The position numbers and the translations under genes are program-made. Source: Microbacterium indicum DSM 19969 (GTDB lineage: Bacteria; Actinomycetota; Actinomycetes; Actinomycetales; Microbacteriaceae). Taken from it: a stretch of 64,000 nt of DNA. Positions 27,707 through 34,459 of this stretch are shown here, piece by piece. The stretch is taken from contig NZ_AULR01000003.1 in assembly GCF_000422385.1 (NCBI RefSeq), positions 186,001-250,000 of the forward strand. Direction: 5' to 3'. The notes under the pieces are model-generated. The model did not search any database. It worked only from the letters and a program-made list of their open reading frames with translations, and was not told the DNA's origin. Within the stretch, counting starts at the first letter, position 1, and each line of letters opens with the position of its first letter.

Positions 27707-28923
27707 CCAACGTCTTCTCCGAGACCTGGAGCCTGCTGACGCGCAACCTCCGCACGTCGGGCATCTACATCGCGTTCGTCGCGATCGTCGTGCTGTTCAC
27801 GATCCTCACCGGCGGAACGCTGCTGGGGGCCGAGAACCTCACGAACCTCATCCTGCAGAACGCGCACATCCTCATCATGGTGCTCGGAATGCTCATGGTG
27901 ATCGTGGCCGGCCACATCGACCTGTCGATCGGCTCGGTCCTCGCGTTCGCCTCGGCCGTCTCGGCCGTGTTCGTGATCCGCATGGGCATGCCCTGGTGGG
28001 TCGGCATCATCGCCGCCATCGTGACGGGCATCGTCGTCGGCGCCTGGCAGGGCTTCTGGGTCGCGTTCGTCGGCATCCCGGCGTTCATCGTGACGCTCGC
28101 GGGCATGCTCGTGTTCCGCGGCCTCACCCTGACGGTTCTGCAGAACGTCTCGCTGTCGCCGTTCCCGAGCCAGTACCAGCGCGTCGCGTCGGGCTTCCTC
28201 GACGGGCTCTTCGGATCCATCCCGCTCGGCCAGGGCGAGGGCCTCCTCGCGGTGCCGCAGACGCTCGACGTCTTCACGATGGTGATCGGCCTCCTCGCCG
28301 TCGTCGGCTTCATCGTGTCGCAGGCGCGCAGCCGCCGGGCGCGCATCGAGTACAACCAGCAGGTCGAGTCGACCCCGCTGTTCATCGGCAAGCTCGTCAT
28401 CGTCGCGATCGTCATCCTCGCGTTCGCGTTCGCGCTCGCCTACAACCGCGGCTTCCCGATCGTGCTCGTGATCCTCGGCGTGCTCGTGCTCGCGTACCAG
28501 ATGATCACCAACCGCACGGTGTTCGGCCGCCGCGTCTACGCGGTCGGCGGCAACCTCGAGGCGGCGAAGCTCTCGGGCGTCAACGTCCGGAACATGAACT
28601 TCTGGATCTTCGTCAACATGGGCTTCCTGACGGGCATCGCGGCCGCGGTGTTCTCGGCCCGGTCGAACGGCGCGCAGCCGAACATGGGCAACATGTTCGA
28701 GCTCGACGTCATCGCGGCCGTGTTCATCGGCGGCGCCTCGACGACGGGCGGCATCGGCCGCGTCACGGGCGCCCTCGTCGGCGGTCTCGTCATGGCGGTC
28801 ATGTCGAACGGCATGAGCCTCATGGGCGTCCCGCAGTCGTACCAGTCGATCGTCAAGGGCCTCGTGCTGCTCCTCGCCGTCGCCTTCGACGTCTACAACA
28901 AGCGCCGCGCCGGCGCGCGGTAG
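27703..28923 (+). CDS. Sugar ABC transporter permease (CUT2, XylH/MmsB type)
   Basis: 406 residues, GTG start overlapping the ATPase stop. About ten membrane segments with the CUT2 signature MLMVIVAGHIDLSIGSVLAF early and FGRRVYAVGGNLEAAKLSGV plus AAVFIGGASTTGGIGRVTGALVG late. It carries a long central insertion (RSRRARIEYNQQVES) also found in XylH-like permeases. Functions with the binding protein and ATPase upstream. A strong terminator follows. Confidence 0.94.
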   Translation: MTNVFSETWSLLTRNLRTSGIYIAFVAIVVLFTILTGGTLLGAENLTNLILQNAHILIMVLGMLMVIVAGHIDLSIGSVLAFASAVSAVFVIRMGMPWWVGIIAAIVTGIVVGAWQGFWVAFVGIPAFIVTLAGMLVFRGLTLTVLQNVSLSPFPSQYQRVASGFLDGLFGSIPLGQGEGLLAVPQTLDVFTMVIGLLAVVGFIVSQARSRRARIEYNQQVESTPLFIGKLVIVAIVILAFAFALAYNRGFPIVLVILGVLVLAYQMITNRTVFGRRVYAVGGNLEAAKLSGVNVRNMNFWIFVNMGFLTGIAAAVFSARSNGAQPNMGNMFELDVIAAVFIGGASTTGGIGRVTGALVGGLVMAVMSNGMSLMGVPQSYQSIVKGLVLLLAVAFDVYNKRRAGAR

Positions 28924-29468
28924 CCACCGTTCAGAAGGGCGCTTCCCCCGCGGGGGAGGCGCCCTTCTGCGTTCAGGCGACGGGCGACGATCAGCCACCA
29001 ATGACGGTCGGCGACCCTGTCCGCTGCGGCGTCGATGTCCACCCAGGCCCCGGAGACGGTCGGCGGGAGCGGAGCGAGCGGCTCGAATACGGGCACGTAC
29101 GCGTACGGCGCTGGGTGCGGATAGTCGGAGCCGGGCACCGGCACGACGTTGCGGATCCAGCCGATGCAGCGGTGGACCGCATCGACTTCGCCGTGGGTCC
29201 TCGCCGCCAGCCGACGGAGTCCGTCGGCAGGCGTCGCTCCGTCGAGACGCAGCGACGGCAGATCCGGCCCTCGTTCCGTCTCGACCAGGAAGAGGCGTCG
29301 TTCGCCGCGGGTCAGCAGGATCCGGACGAGGATGCACGGGTCCGGGACGACGAGGTCGTCGCCGGCCCAGGCCTCGGCGCGGCCTCCGCGGGGAAGCCAC
29401 GGCGCCGGGTCGACGACGCCGATCAGCCGAGGGGCCCGCGAGGGGACATCTTCCTTCCCGGAGGACAT
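28893..29468 (-). CDS. Degenerate NUDIX-like protein, with an odd C-terminus
   Basis: 191 residues from ATG 29468. The core CILVRILLTRGERRLFLVE, then LRLDGATPADGLRRLAARTHG where a Nudix box would lie, and GWIRNVVPVPGSDYPHPAPY matches small actinobacterial proteins often annotated NUDIX hydrolase, but the catalytic REXXEE glutamates are missing. After RHWWLIVARR the frame reads through the terminator hairpin of the opposite operon and 31 nt into the permease gene, adding about 28 atypical residues. A TGA in the next frame near 28975 suggests a frameshift near the 3' end or terminator insertion. Possibly decaying. Confidence 0.5.
   Translation of the reverse strand: MSSGKEDVPSRAPRLIGVVDPAPWLPRGGRAEAWAGDDLVVPDPCILVRILLTRGERRLFLVETERGPDLPSLRLDGATPADGLRRLAARTHGEVDAVHRCIGWIRNVVPVPGSDYPHPAPYAYVPVFEPLAPLPPTVSGAWVDIDAAADRVADRHWWLIVARRLNAEGRLPRGGSALLNGGYRAPARRLL
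28932..28969. terminator. Strong stem-loop after the sugar ABC operon
   Basis: CAGAAGGGCGC and TCCCCC pair with GGGGGA and GCGCCCTTCTG around a 2-nt centre, with one mismatched pair. Little T-tract follows. Placed just after the permease stop, and on the minus strand inside the last codons of the convergent NUDIX-like frame. Confidence 0.8.
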
Positions 29469-29501
29469 CGAATCGGATGTCCGCACGGCAGGAAGATGTC
29501 C
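29444..29501. promoter_or_regulatory. Nested inverted repeats between the urate operon and the NUDIX-like gene
   Basis: Outer 12-bp arms GGACATCTTCCT (29444-29455) and AGGAAGATGTCC (29490-29501); inner 7-bp arms GGACATC (29463-29469) and GATGTCC (29476-29482). Four copies of GGACATC in alternating direction in 58 bp. It is just downstream of the hpxO stop and covers the start of the NUDIX-like gene, so it may be an operator for the latter or a terminator of the urate operon. Confidence 0.6.
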
Positions 29502-29509
29502 TTTCGGCG

Positions 29510-30682
29510 TCACGGGAGGTCGGCCGACAGGCCCGTCGGGCTCTCGAGGATGTTGCCGACGATGCCCTTGATGATCCGCGATCCGTCGGCGCCGCGGAGG
29601 CCCGCGTACCAGCCCTCCGTGTATTCGGGATCGAACGCGTGCGTCTCGTGCGCGCGGGCGCGGCCGCGCTCGACGAGGTCGCCGGCGCGCTCGGCGCGGG
29701 CGCGCTCGTAGCGCTTCAGCGTGTCCTGCGGGCTGAGGGTCGTCATCGAGAAGAGCAGGCCGAGGACGAACGAGTCCTCGAGCGCCGAGCACGCGCCCTG
29801 GCCCACGTCGGGCGCCGTGTTGTGGGCGGCGTCGCCGAGGATCGCGACGCGGCCGCGGACCCAGGTGGTGAAGGGATCCAGATCCCAGATCTCGACGCGG
29901 TTGAGCGACGCGTCAGGGTCGATCGAGTCGATGATCGACGCGACGCCCGGCGCCCATCCCGCGAACGCCTCGCGCAGGGCGCCGTGCTTCGACTCCGGCT
30001 CCTCGCCCGAGGGTCCGGGGACGTCGGCGAAGAAGTAGAACCGGTCGCCCGCGACGGGCATCGCGGCGAAGCGCTTGCCCGCGGCGACGTAGGTCGTCCA
30101 CTGGTCGGCGGGGCCGAACGCGGCGTTCGCGGGGACGAGGCCGTTGTAGTTGACGTAGCCGCGGTAGCTGCGCTCGAAGGTCTCGCCCACGACGTAGTCG
30201 CGCACGATCGACCGCGCGCCGTCGGCCCCGATCACGATGTCGGCCGAGTCGGTGGATCCGTCCTCGAAGGTGACGGTCGCGGCGTCGTCGTCCTGGTCGA
30301 CCGACACGGCCTTCATGCCGAGGCGGATGGATCCCTCGCCGACGCGGTCCATGAGCAGCTGCTGCAGGTCGGCCCGCGCGACGGGGTAGGGGCGCTGGCC
30401 CGTCTTCTCGGTGATGGGGGCGAGGCTGAACTCGGTCATGGTCTCGCCCGTGAGGCCCTCGAAGTAAGCCATGGAGTCCATGCGGCCGCCGAGATCCGCG
30501 ACCTCGCGCTCGAGGCCCAGCCAGTTGAGGACCTTGATGCCGTTCGACCAGAGCGACAGAGCCGCGCCGACGGGCTTGTTCTCGCGGATCCGGTCGTAGA
30601 CGACGACCTCGTGGCCGAGGCGCTGGAGGGCGATCGCGGCGCTCGTGCCGCCGACGCCGGCGCCGATGATGATGACCTTCAT
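29510..30682 (-). CDS. hpxO: FAD-dependent urate hydroxylase
   Basis: 390 residues of the flavin monooxygenase family. MKVIIIGAGVGGTSAAIALQ binds FAD; GRVAILGDAAHNTAPDVGQG is the second FAD motif. The whole frame parallels Klebsiella HpxO: ENKPVGAALSLWSNGIKVL, EFSLAPITEKTGQRPYPV, RSYRGYVNYNGLV, DQWTTYV and FYFFADVP. It oxidises urate to 5-hydroxyisourate with NADH and oxygen in the cytoplasm, so this strain needs no uricase. Third gene of uraD-hiuH-hpxO, starting 1 nt after hiuH. The operon promoter bears the shared control box. Confidence 0.92.
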   Translation of the reverse strand: MKVIIIGAGVGGTSAAIALQRLGHEVVVYDRIRENKPVGAALSLWSNGIKVLNWLGLEREVADLGGRMDSMAYFEGLTGETMTEFSLAPITEKTGQRPYPVARADLQQLLMDRVGEGSIRLGMKAVSVDQDDDAATVTFEDGSTDSADIVIGADGARSIVRDYVVGETFERSYRGYVNYNGLVPANAAFGPADQWTTYVAAGKRFAAMPVAGDRFYFFADVPGPSGEEPESKHGALREAFAGWAPGVASIIDSIDPDASLNRVEIWDLDPFTTWVRGRVAILGDAAHNTAPDVGQGACSALEDSFVLGLLFSMTTLSPQDTLKRYERARAERAGDLVERGRARAHETHAFDPEYTEGWYAGLRGADGSRIIKGIVGNILESPTGLSADLP

Positions 30683-30683
30683 G

Positions 30684-31004
30684 TCACGACCCCCGGTAGG
30701 TGGAGTAGGCGAACGGGCTGAGCAGGATCGGCACGTGGTAGTGCCGTCGGTCGGCGACCGTGAACGTCACGGTGACGAACGGGTAGAACGCCTCGACCCG
30801 CTTCGCCGCGAAGTGGTCGCCCGTCTCGAAGCGGAGCGTGTAGTCGCCGGGCGCGAGCTCGTCGGGGCCGAGGCCCGCGCGGCCGTCGGCGTCGGTCGTG
30901 CCCTCGGCGACGGGTTCGCCCGCGGCCGTCGTGAGGGCGAGGCGGATCCCAGGGGCCGGCGTCCCGGACGCGGCGTCGAGGACGTGGGTCGTGAGGTGGG
31001 GCAT
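30684..31004 (-). CDS. hiuH: 5-hydroxyisourate hydrolase (transthyretin-like)
   Basis: 106 residues, typical length. It opens HVLDAASGTPAPG with the conserved His and ends in the diagnostic C-terminal tetrapeptide YRGS. YHVPILLSPFAYSTYRGS is a textbook ending. It hydrolyses 5-hydroxyisourate from HpxO to OHCU. Its ATG overlaps the uraD stop by one base (TGATG) and it is followed by hpxO after 1 nt. Confidence 0.96.
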   Translation of the reverse strand: MPHLTTHVLDAASGTPAPGIRLALTTAAGEPVAEGTTDADGRAGLGPDELAPGDYTLRFETGDHFAAKRVEAFYPFVTVTFTVADRRHYHVPILLSPFAYSTYRGS

Positions 31005-31501
31005 CAGTCCTCCAGGGTCTGGGAGATGCGGAGGAGGGCGATCTCGGCGAGCTGGGCCGCCGCCTCGCGCCACTCGTCGGAGGGGTCGTTCTCGAGGCGC
31101 CGCTCGAGCTCGGCGAGCATCTCCTCGGGGGAGCGGCCCGCGGCGCGGATCAGGAAGACGCGGCCGAAGCGCTCCTCGTAGGCGGCGTTGCCGGCGGCCA
31201 TGCGCGCGGCGACGTCGCCCGACGCCGAGGCCATCGCGGCCTGCTCGCGGCGGGAGTGGTCGGCCTCGGCAGAGGTCTCGGCCACGCGGGCGCCGATCCG
31301 CGGGTGCTGCGCGAGGGCGGCGTCGAGATCCGCCTCGCTCCACTCCCGGGCGGCATCCGCCGCGAGGTCCGTCACCGCCTCGACGGAGGGGAAGGGGCGG
31401 GCGTCGACGATCCGCGACACCCAGGCGGGCACGTCGGCCCATACCGTCACGACCGCGCGCGCCTCTTCGGGCGGCAGGCCGTGGAACTCGCTCAGCTGCA
31501 C
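31004..31501 (-). CDS. uraD: OHCU decarboxylase
   Basis: 165 residues from a GTG at 31501, set by TACTCT ending 6 nt upstream (leaderless); longer in-frame readings run into the repeat region. Family marks are FNGLP-like FHGLPPEEARAVV, the active-site HPRIGARV and RFGRVFLIRAAGRSPEEML. It decarboxylates 2-oxo-4-hydroxy-4-carboxy-5-ureidoimidazoline to S-allantoin. First gene of the urate operon, whose three products complete urate to allantoin. Confidence 0.93.
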   Translation of the reverse strand: MQLSEFHGLPPEEARAVVTVWADVPAWVSRIVDARPFPSVEAVTDLAADAAREWSEADLDAALAQHPRIGARVAETSAEADHSRREQAAMASASGDVAARMAAGNAAYEERFGRVFLIRAAGRSPEEMLAELERRLENDPSDEWREAAAQLAEIALLRISQTLED

Positions 31502-31507
31502 CCCGCC

Positions 31508-31539
31508 AGAGTAACGGCGCCGCATTTCGGCCCCGTTGC
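31508..31539 (-). promoter_or_regulatory. GlnR-like box and -10 of the urate hydroxylase operon
   Basis: On the minus strand: GCAAC (31539-31535), 6 nt, GAAAT (31528-31524), 10 nt, TACTCT (31513-31508), 6 nt, GTG. Same geometry as 20353 and 39819. Confidence 0.6.
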
Positions 31540-31557
31540 GGGCCGCCCGCGGGGCAG

Positions 31558-31630
31558 GACTACGGCAGAATTCGCCGGGATCTGCCGTAGGGCCCCGAAT
31601 CGGGGGCTGCGGGTCGGTTCTGCCGTAGTC
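31558..31630. repeat. Palindromic repeat, family R2, copy 1
   Basis: Perfect 13-bp outer arms GACTACGGCAGAA (31558-31570) and TTCTGCCGTAGTC (31618-31630), with an extra same-direction half-site TCTGCCGTAG (31581-31590) and an internal CCCCGA/TCGGGG hairpin. A diverged second copy follows 100 bp on. The one-forward, two-reverse half-site order is the same as in family R1. Confidence 0.75.
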
Positions 31631-31730
31631 GTGCGCGGCGGTCGGCGGAGCCCGGGGTGGGCGACGCCCCGCGGCCGGCTCGGGCCCCGCCGGCCCGCGC
31701 CGGGCCATCTGCCTGGCCTGCCCCGCGCAG

Positions 31731-31807
31731 GAGCACGGCAGATCTCGCCGCAACCTGCCGGAGGAACCCCGATCGGGGGCCGCGGGTCAGTCCTGCCGTC
31801 GTTGTGC
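31731..31807. repeat. Palindromic repeat, family R2, diverged copy 2
   Basis: Aligns along its length with 31558-31630: GCACGGCAGA at the left, CCTGCCGGAG inside, the CCCCGATCGGGG hairpin and CCTGCCGTCG at the right. Its right end overlaps the GntR C-terminus and encodes its last residues (AQRRQD) and stop. Confidence 0.65.
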
Positions 31808-32485
31808 CGGGCGGCGGCGTCGCGGTGCCGGCGCCTCGGCGGGCAGCCGGTCGGCCAGCAGTGGCAGCGACTCGACGGCGGCGCGCTCCACGTGCGCCGA
31901 GGCGAGCATCATCGCGAGGTCGCGGCGACCGGCGACGATCGCGTCGACGAGGTCCTTGTGCTCGCGCCACATGCCCGGGGTGTCGCGCTCGGGGGTCAGC
32001 CGGAACAGCCACCTGACGCGCCCGCTCATGAGGCTCGACATCCGCCGCAGCAGCGCGTGGCCCGACACGATGAGGATCTCGTCGTGCAGGTCGGAGTTGC
32101 GGGTCGAGGGCGGGGTGTCGCCGGCGTCGACGTGCGCCGTCTCGAGCGCCCGGACGAGCGGGCTCGTGTCGGCCCCTGCCGCGGCCCGATCGGCCGCGAA
32201 TCCGGCGGCGAGCGGCTCGAGCTGGCGACGCAGGTCGAAGACCTCGCGCGCGTCGGTGAGCGTGAAGGTGTGCACGACGGACCCGCGCCGCGGTCGCGAC
32301 TCGATGAAGCCCTCGGCCTCGAGGATCGGGAGCGCCTCGCGGACCGGGATCCGCGACACCCCCAGCTGGGCAGCGATCTCGCGCTCGCCCAGTCGCTCGC
32401 CCATCGCGATCTCGCCCGTGATGATCTGCTCGCGCAGGTGATGCGCGATGCGCGTGGGCATGCCCTCGTCGGAGTCGGGTGTCAT
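31787..32485 (-). CDS. GntR family regulator, FadR/FCD subfamily
   Basis: 232 residues from ATG 32485 (GAGAGG eight bases upstream). Residues 10-75 are a GntR winged helix (GERLGEREIAAQLGVSRIPVREALPILEAEG); residues 85-215 are an all-helical FCD domain (FDLRRQLEPLAAGFAADRA, HDEILIVSGHALLRRMS) that usually binds a carboxylate with a metal. Divergent from the ABC/amidohydrolase operon; two TTGGNATGCCAA palindromes lie in the gap. The Arg-rich C-terminal tail (APRRRRPAQRRQD) is partly supplied by repeat R2 and is probably non-native. Confidence 0.88.
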   Translation of the reverse strand: MTPDSDEGMPTRIAHHLREQIITGEIAMGERLGEREIAAQLGVSRIPVREALPILEAEGFIESRPRRGSVVHTFTLTDAREVFDLRRQLEPLAAGFAADRAAAGADTSPLVRALETAHVDAGDTPPSTRNSDLHDEILIVSGHALLRRMSSLMSGRVRWLFRLTPERDTPGMWREHKDLVDAIVAGRRDLAMMLASAHVERAAVESLPLLADRLPAEAPAPRRRRPAQRRQD

Positions 32486-32523
32486 GGTCACATCCTCTCA
32501 GGTGGGTGCGCCGGATCACCGAG

Positions 32524-32589
32524 TTGGCATGCCAAATGCGGCCGAAGAGAGGGGCAATCGAAACAAAGCACGACATTTGGTATGCCAAA
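32524..32589. promoter_or_regulatory. Pair of GntR (FadR-type) operators
   Basis: Perfect palindrome TTGGCATGCCAA (32524-32535) and near-perfect TTTGGTATGCCAAA (32576-32589). Centres are 53 bp apart, about five helical turns, which would allow looping or paired dimers. They lie in the divergent region between the GntR gene and the ABC operon, so both autoregulation and operon repression are expected. Confidence 0.75.
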
Positions 32590-32669
32590 GTGACGGCGAC
32601 GTAAGGCTTCTGTGACGAGTGGATTACGCGGCCCGGATCGGGGGAAGCGCGCCCCTAACGTCGCTTCCC
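32590..32669 (+). promoter_or_regulatory. GlnR-like array and -10 of the ABC/amidohydrolase operon
   Basis: Four pentamers spaced by 6 nt: GTGAC (32590), GTAAG (32601), GTGAC (32612), ATTAC (32623), matching the 11-bp rhythm of GlnR sites. A leaderless-type TAACGT at 32656-32661 stands 8 nt before the GTG at 32670. The array abuts the second GntR operator, so specific and nitrogen control may be combined here. Confidence 0.5.
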
Positions 32670-33587
32670 GTGATCGTCTTCCTCCTCCGCAGGCTCGGCC
32701 TGGCGCTCGTCACGGTGTTCCTCGTCGTGACGATCGCCTTCGTGCTCGGGCGCGCCACCGGCGAGCCCGGCGCGCTGCTGCTCCCCGACAGCGCGTCGGC
32801 CGACGACATCGCCGCGCTCAACGCATCCCTCGGCTTCGACCGCCCGCTCGTCGTCCAGTACCTCTCGTATCTCGGCGGCCTCGTGACGGGCGACTTCGGC
32901 GACTCCTACCGACAGCGGGTCCCGGCCATCGGGCTCGTCCTCGAACGGATCCCCGCGACCTTCGAGCTCGCCATCTGGTCGTTCGTCTTCGGCTTCGCGC
33001 TCGCGCTCGTCGTCGCCCTGCTGATCCAGCTGACGGGCAGCCGTGCCCTCCGCGCCGTCGCGAACGCGCTCGGAGCCGTCCGCCAGTCGATCCCCGACTT
33101 CTTCTTCGGCCTCCTGCTCGTCCTCGTCTTCTCGGTGCTCCTCGGGGTCCTCCCGTCCCTCGGCCGGACGAGCCCCGAGAGCCTCGTGCTCCCGGTGCTC
33201 ACCCTCACAACGGGGCAGTTCGTGATGTACCTGCGGCTGCTCGACGCGTCGCTGAGCTCCGAGGCCGGTCTCGACTACGTGCGCACGGCATTCGCGCAGG
33301 GGCAGCGGCGGTCGGCGATCCTCGTCGCCCAGATGCTGCCGAACGCGATCCTCCCCGTGCTCGGCATGGCGGGCCTCAACCTCGGGGGCCTCCTCGGCGG
33401 CACCGTCGTCGTCGAGGTCGTCTTCGCCTGGCCCGGCCTGGGGCAGCTGCTGACCGAGGCGGTGAGCCAGCGCGACTTCCCGATCGTCCAGACGGGCCTG
33501 CTCTTCGTCGCGCTCATGTTCATCGTCGTGAACACCGCGGTCGACGTGATCGTCGCGCGCATCGACCCGAGGACGGCCTCCGCATGA
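32670..33587 (+). CDS. Dipeptide/oligopeptide-type ABC permease (DppB family)
   Basis: 305 residues, six membrane segments; the first (LLRRLGLALVTVFLVVTIAFVLGR) is the usual DppB start. LGFDRPLVVQYLSYLGGLVTGDFGDSY and the inner-membrane EAA-type loop with YVRTAFAQGQ, plus AWPGLGQLLTEAV, are all present. GTG start with a leaderless -10. First gene of a seven-gene run (two permeases, fused ATPase, binding protein, amidohydrolase, OCD-like enzyme). Such importers take peptides but also other small amides; the enzymes beside it point to a cyclic amide or nucleobase-like ligand. Confidence 0.92.
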   Translation: MIVFLLRRLGLALVTVFLVVTIAFVLGRATGEPGALLLPDSASADDIAALNASLGFDRPLVVQYLSYLGGLVTGDFGDSYRQRVPAIGLVLERIPATFELAIWSFVFGFALALVVALLIQLTGSRALRAVANALGAVRQSIPDFFFGLLLVLVFSVLLGVLPSLGRTSPESLVLPVLTLTTGQFVMYLRLLDASLSSEAGLDYVRTAFAQGQRRSAILVAQMLPNAILPVLGMAGLNLGGLLGGTVVVEVVFAWPGLGQLLTEAVSQRDFPIVQTGLLFVALMFIVVNTAVDVIVARIDPRTASA

Positions 33588-34459
33588 CCTCCCAGACACT
33601 CGCGCCGCGTGCGGCCGTCGCCGCGCGCCGCCGCCTCCGACCGGCCGCTGTCGCCGGGATCGCGATGCTCGCCGGAGCCGTCGCGCTCGCCGCGATCCCG
33701 CCCCTGCTCCCCGGCTTCGACCCGCTCGGACAGGACCTGCCTTCGGCGCTCCTCGCCCCGTTCGCCGACCCCGCGCACCCGCTCGGCACCGACGCGCTCG
33801 GGCGCGACATGCTCGACCGCCTGTCGCTCGCGACGAGCGTCACGGCGGGCATCACGCTCGCGATCGTCTGCCTGAACGCCCTGATCGGGACGGCCGTCGG
33901 GATCCTCTCGGGATACTTCGGCGGCCGCGTCGAGGCCGTCGTCGGCGTCGTGAGCAACGTCATGCTCGCGATGCCGGTCGTCCTGCTGCTCATCGCGATC
34001 TGCGCGGTCCTGCGCCCGAGCGCGGGGCTCACGGTCGCGGTCCTCGGCCTGACCTGGTGGGTCGGATACGCCCGCGTGACGCGCGGGATCGCGGCCTCGC
34101 TGCGCCGACAGGACTTCGTGATCTCCCCGCTCACGCAGGGCGCCGACACGACGTGGGTCCTCGTGCGCCACATCGTGCCGAACGTGTGGCCGCACACCCT
34201 CATCATCGCCGTGACCGACATCTCGACGATCGTCCTGCTCGAGTCGTCGCTCGAGTTCCTCGGCCTCGGAGTGCAGCCGCCGATCCCCAGCTGGGGAGGC
34301 ATGATCTTCGACGGCCAGCGCTATCTCGGGACGGATCCGTGGATCGCGATCCTCCCCGGGGCCGTCATGTTCCTGGCCGTCGCGGGCGCGCAGCTCCTCA
34401 GCCAGCAGTTCACCTCCGAGGGCCGCGGCGTCCTCCTGCGCCGGGGAGGAATGCGATGA
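33584..34459 (+). CDS. Dipeptide/oligopeptide-type ABC permease (DppC family)
   Basis: 291 residues. N-terminal cytoplasmic stretch then a membrane helix, HPLGTDALGRDMLDRL (the DppC hallmark), five further helices and LLESSLEFLGLGVQPPIPSWG near the end. Partner of the DppB-type permease, which it overlaps by 4 nt; the next ATPase overlaps it by 4 nt. Confidence 0.93.
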   Translation: MTSQTLAPRAAVAARRRLRPAAVAGIAMLAGAVALAAIPPLLPGFDPLGQDLPSALLAPFADPAHPLGTDALGRDMLDRLSLATSVTAGITLAIVCLNALIGTAVGILSGYFGGRVEAVVGVVSNVMLAMPVVLLLIAICAVLRPSAGLTVAVLGLTWWVGYARVTRGIAASLRRQDFVISPLTQGADTTWVLVRHIVPNVWPHTLIIAVTDISTIVLLESSLEFLGLGVQPPIPSWGGMIFDGQRYLGTDPWIAILPGAVMFLAVAGAQLLSQQFTSEGRGVLLRRGGMR

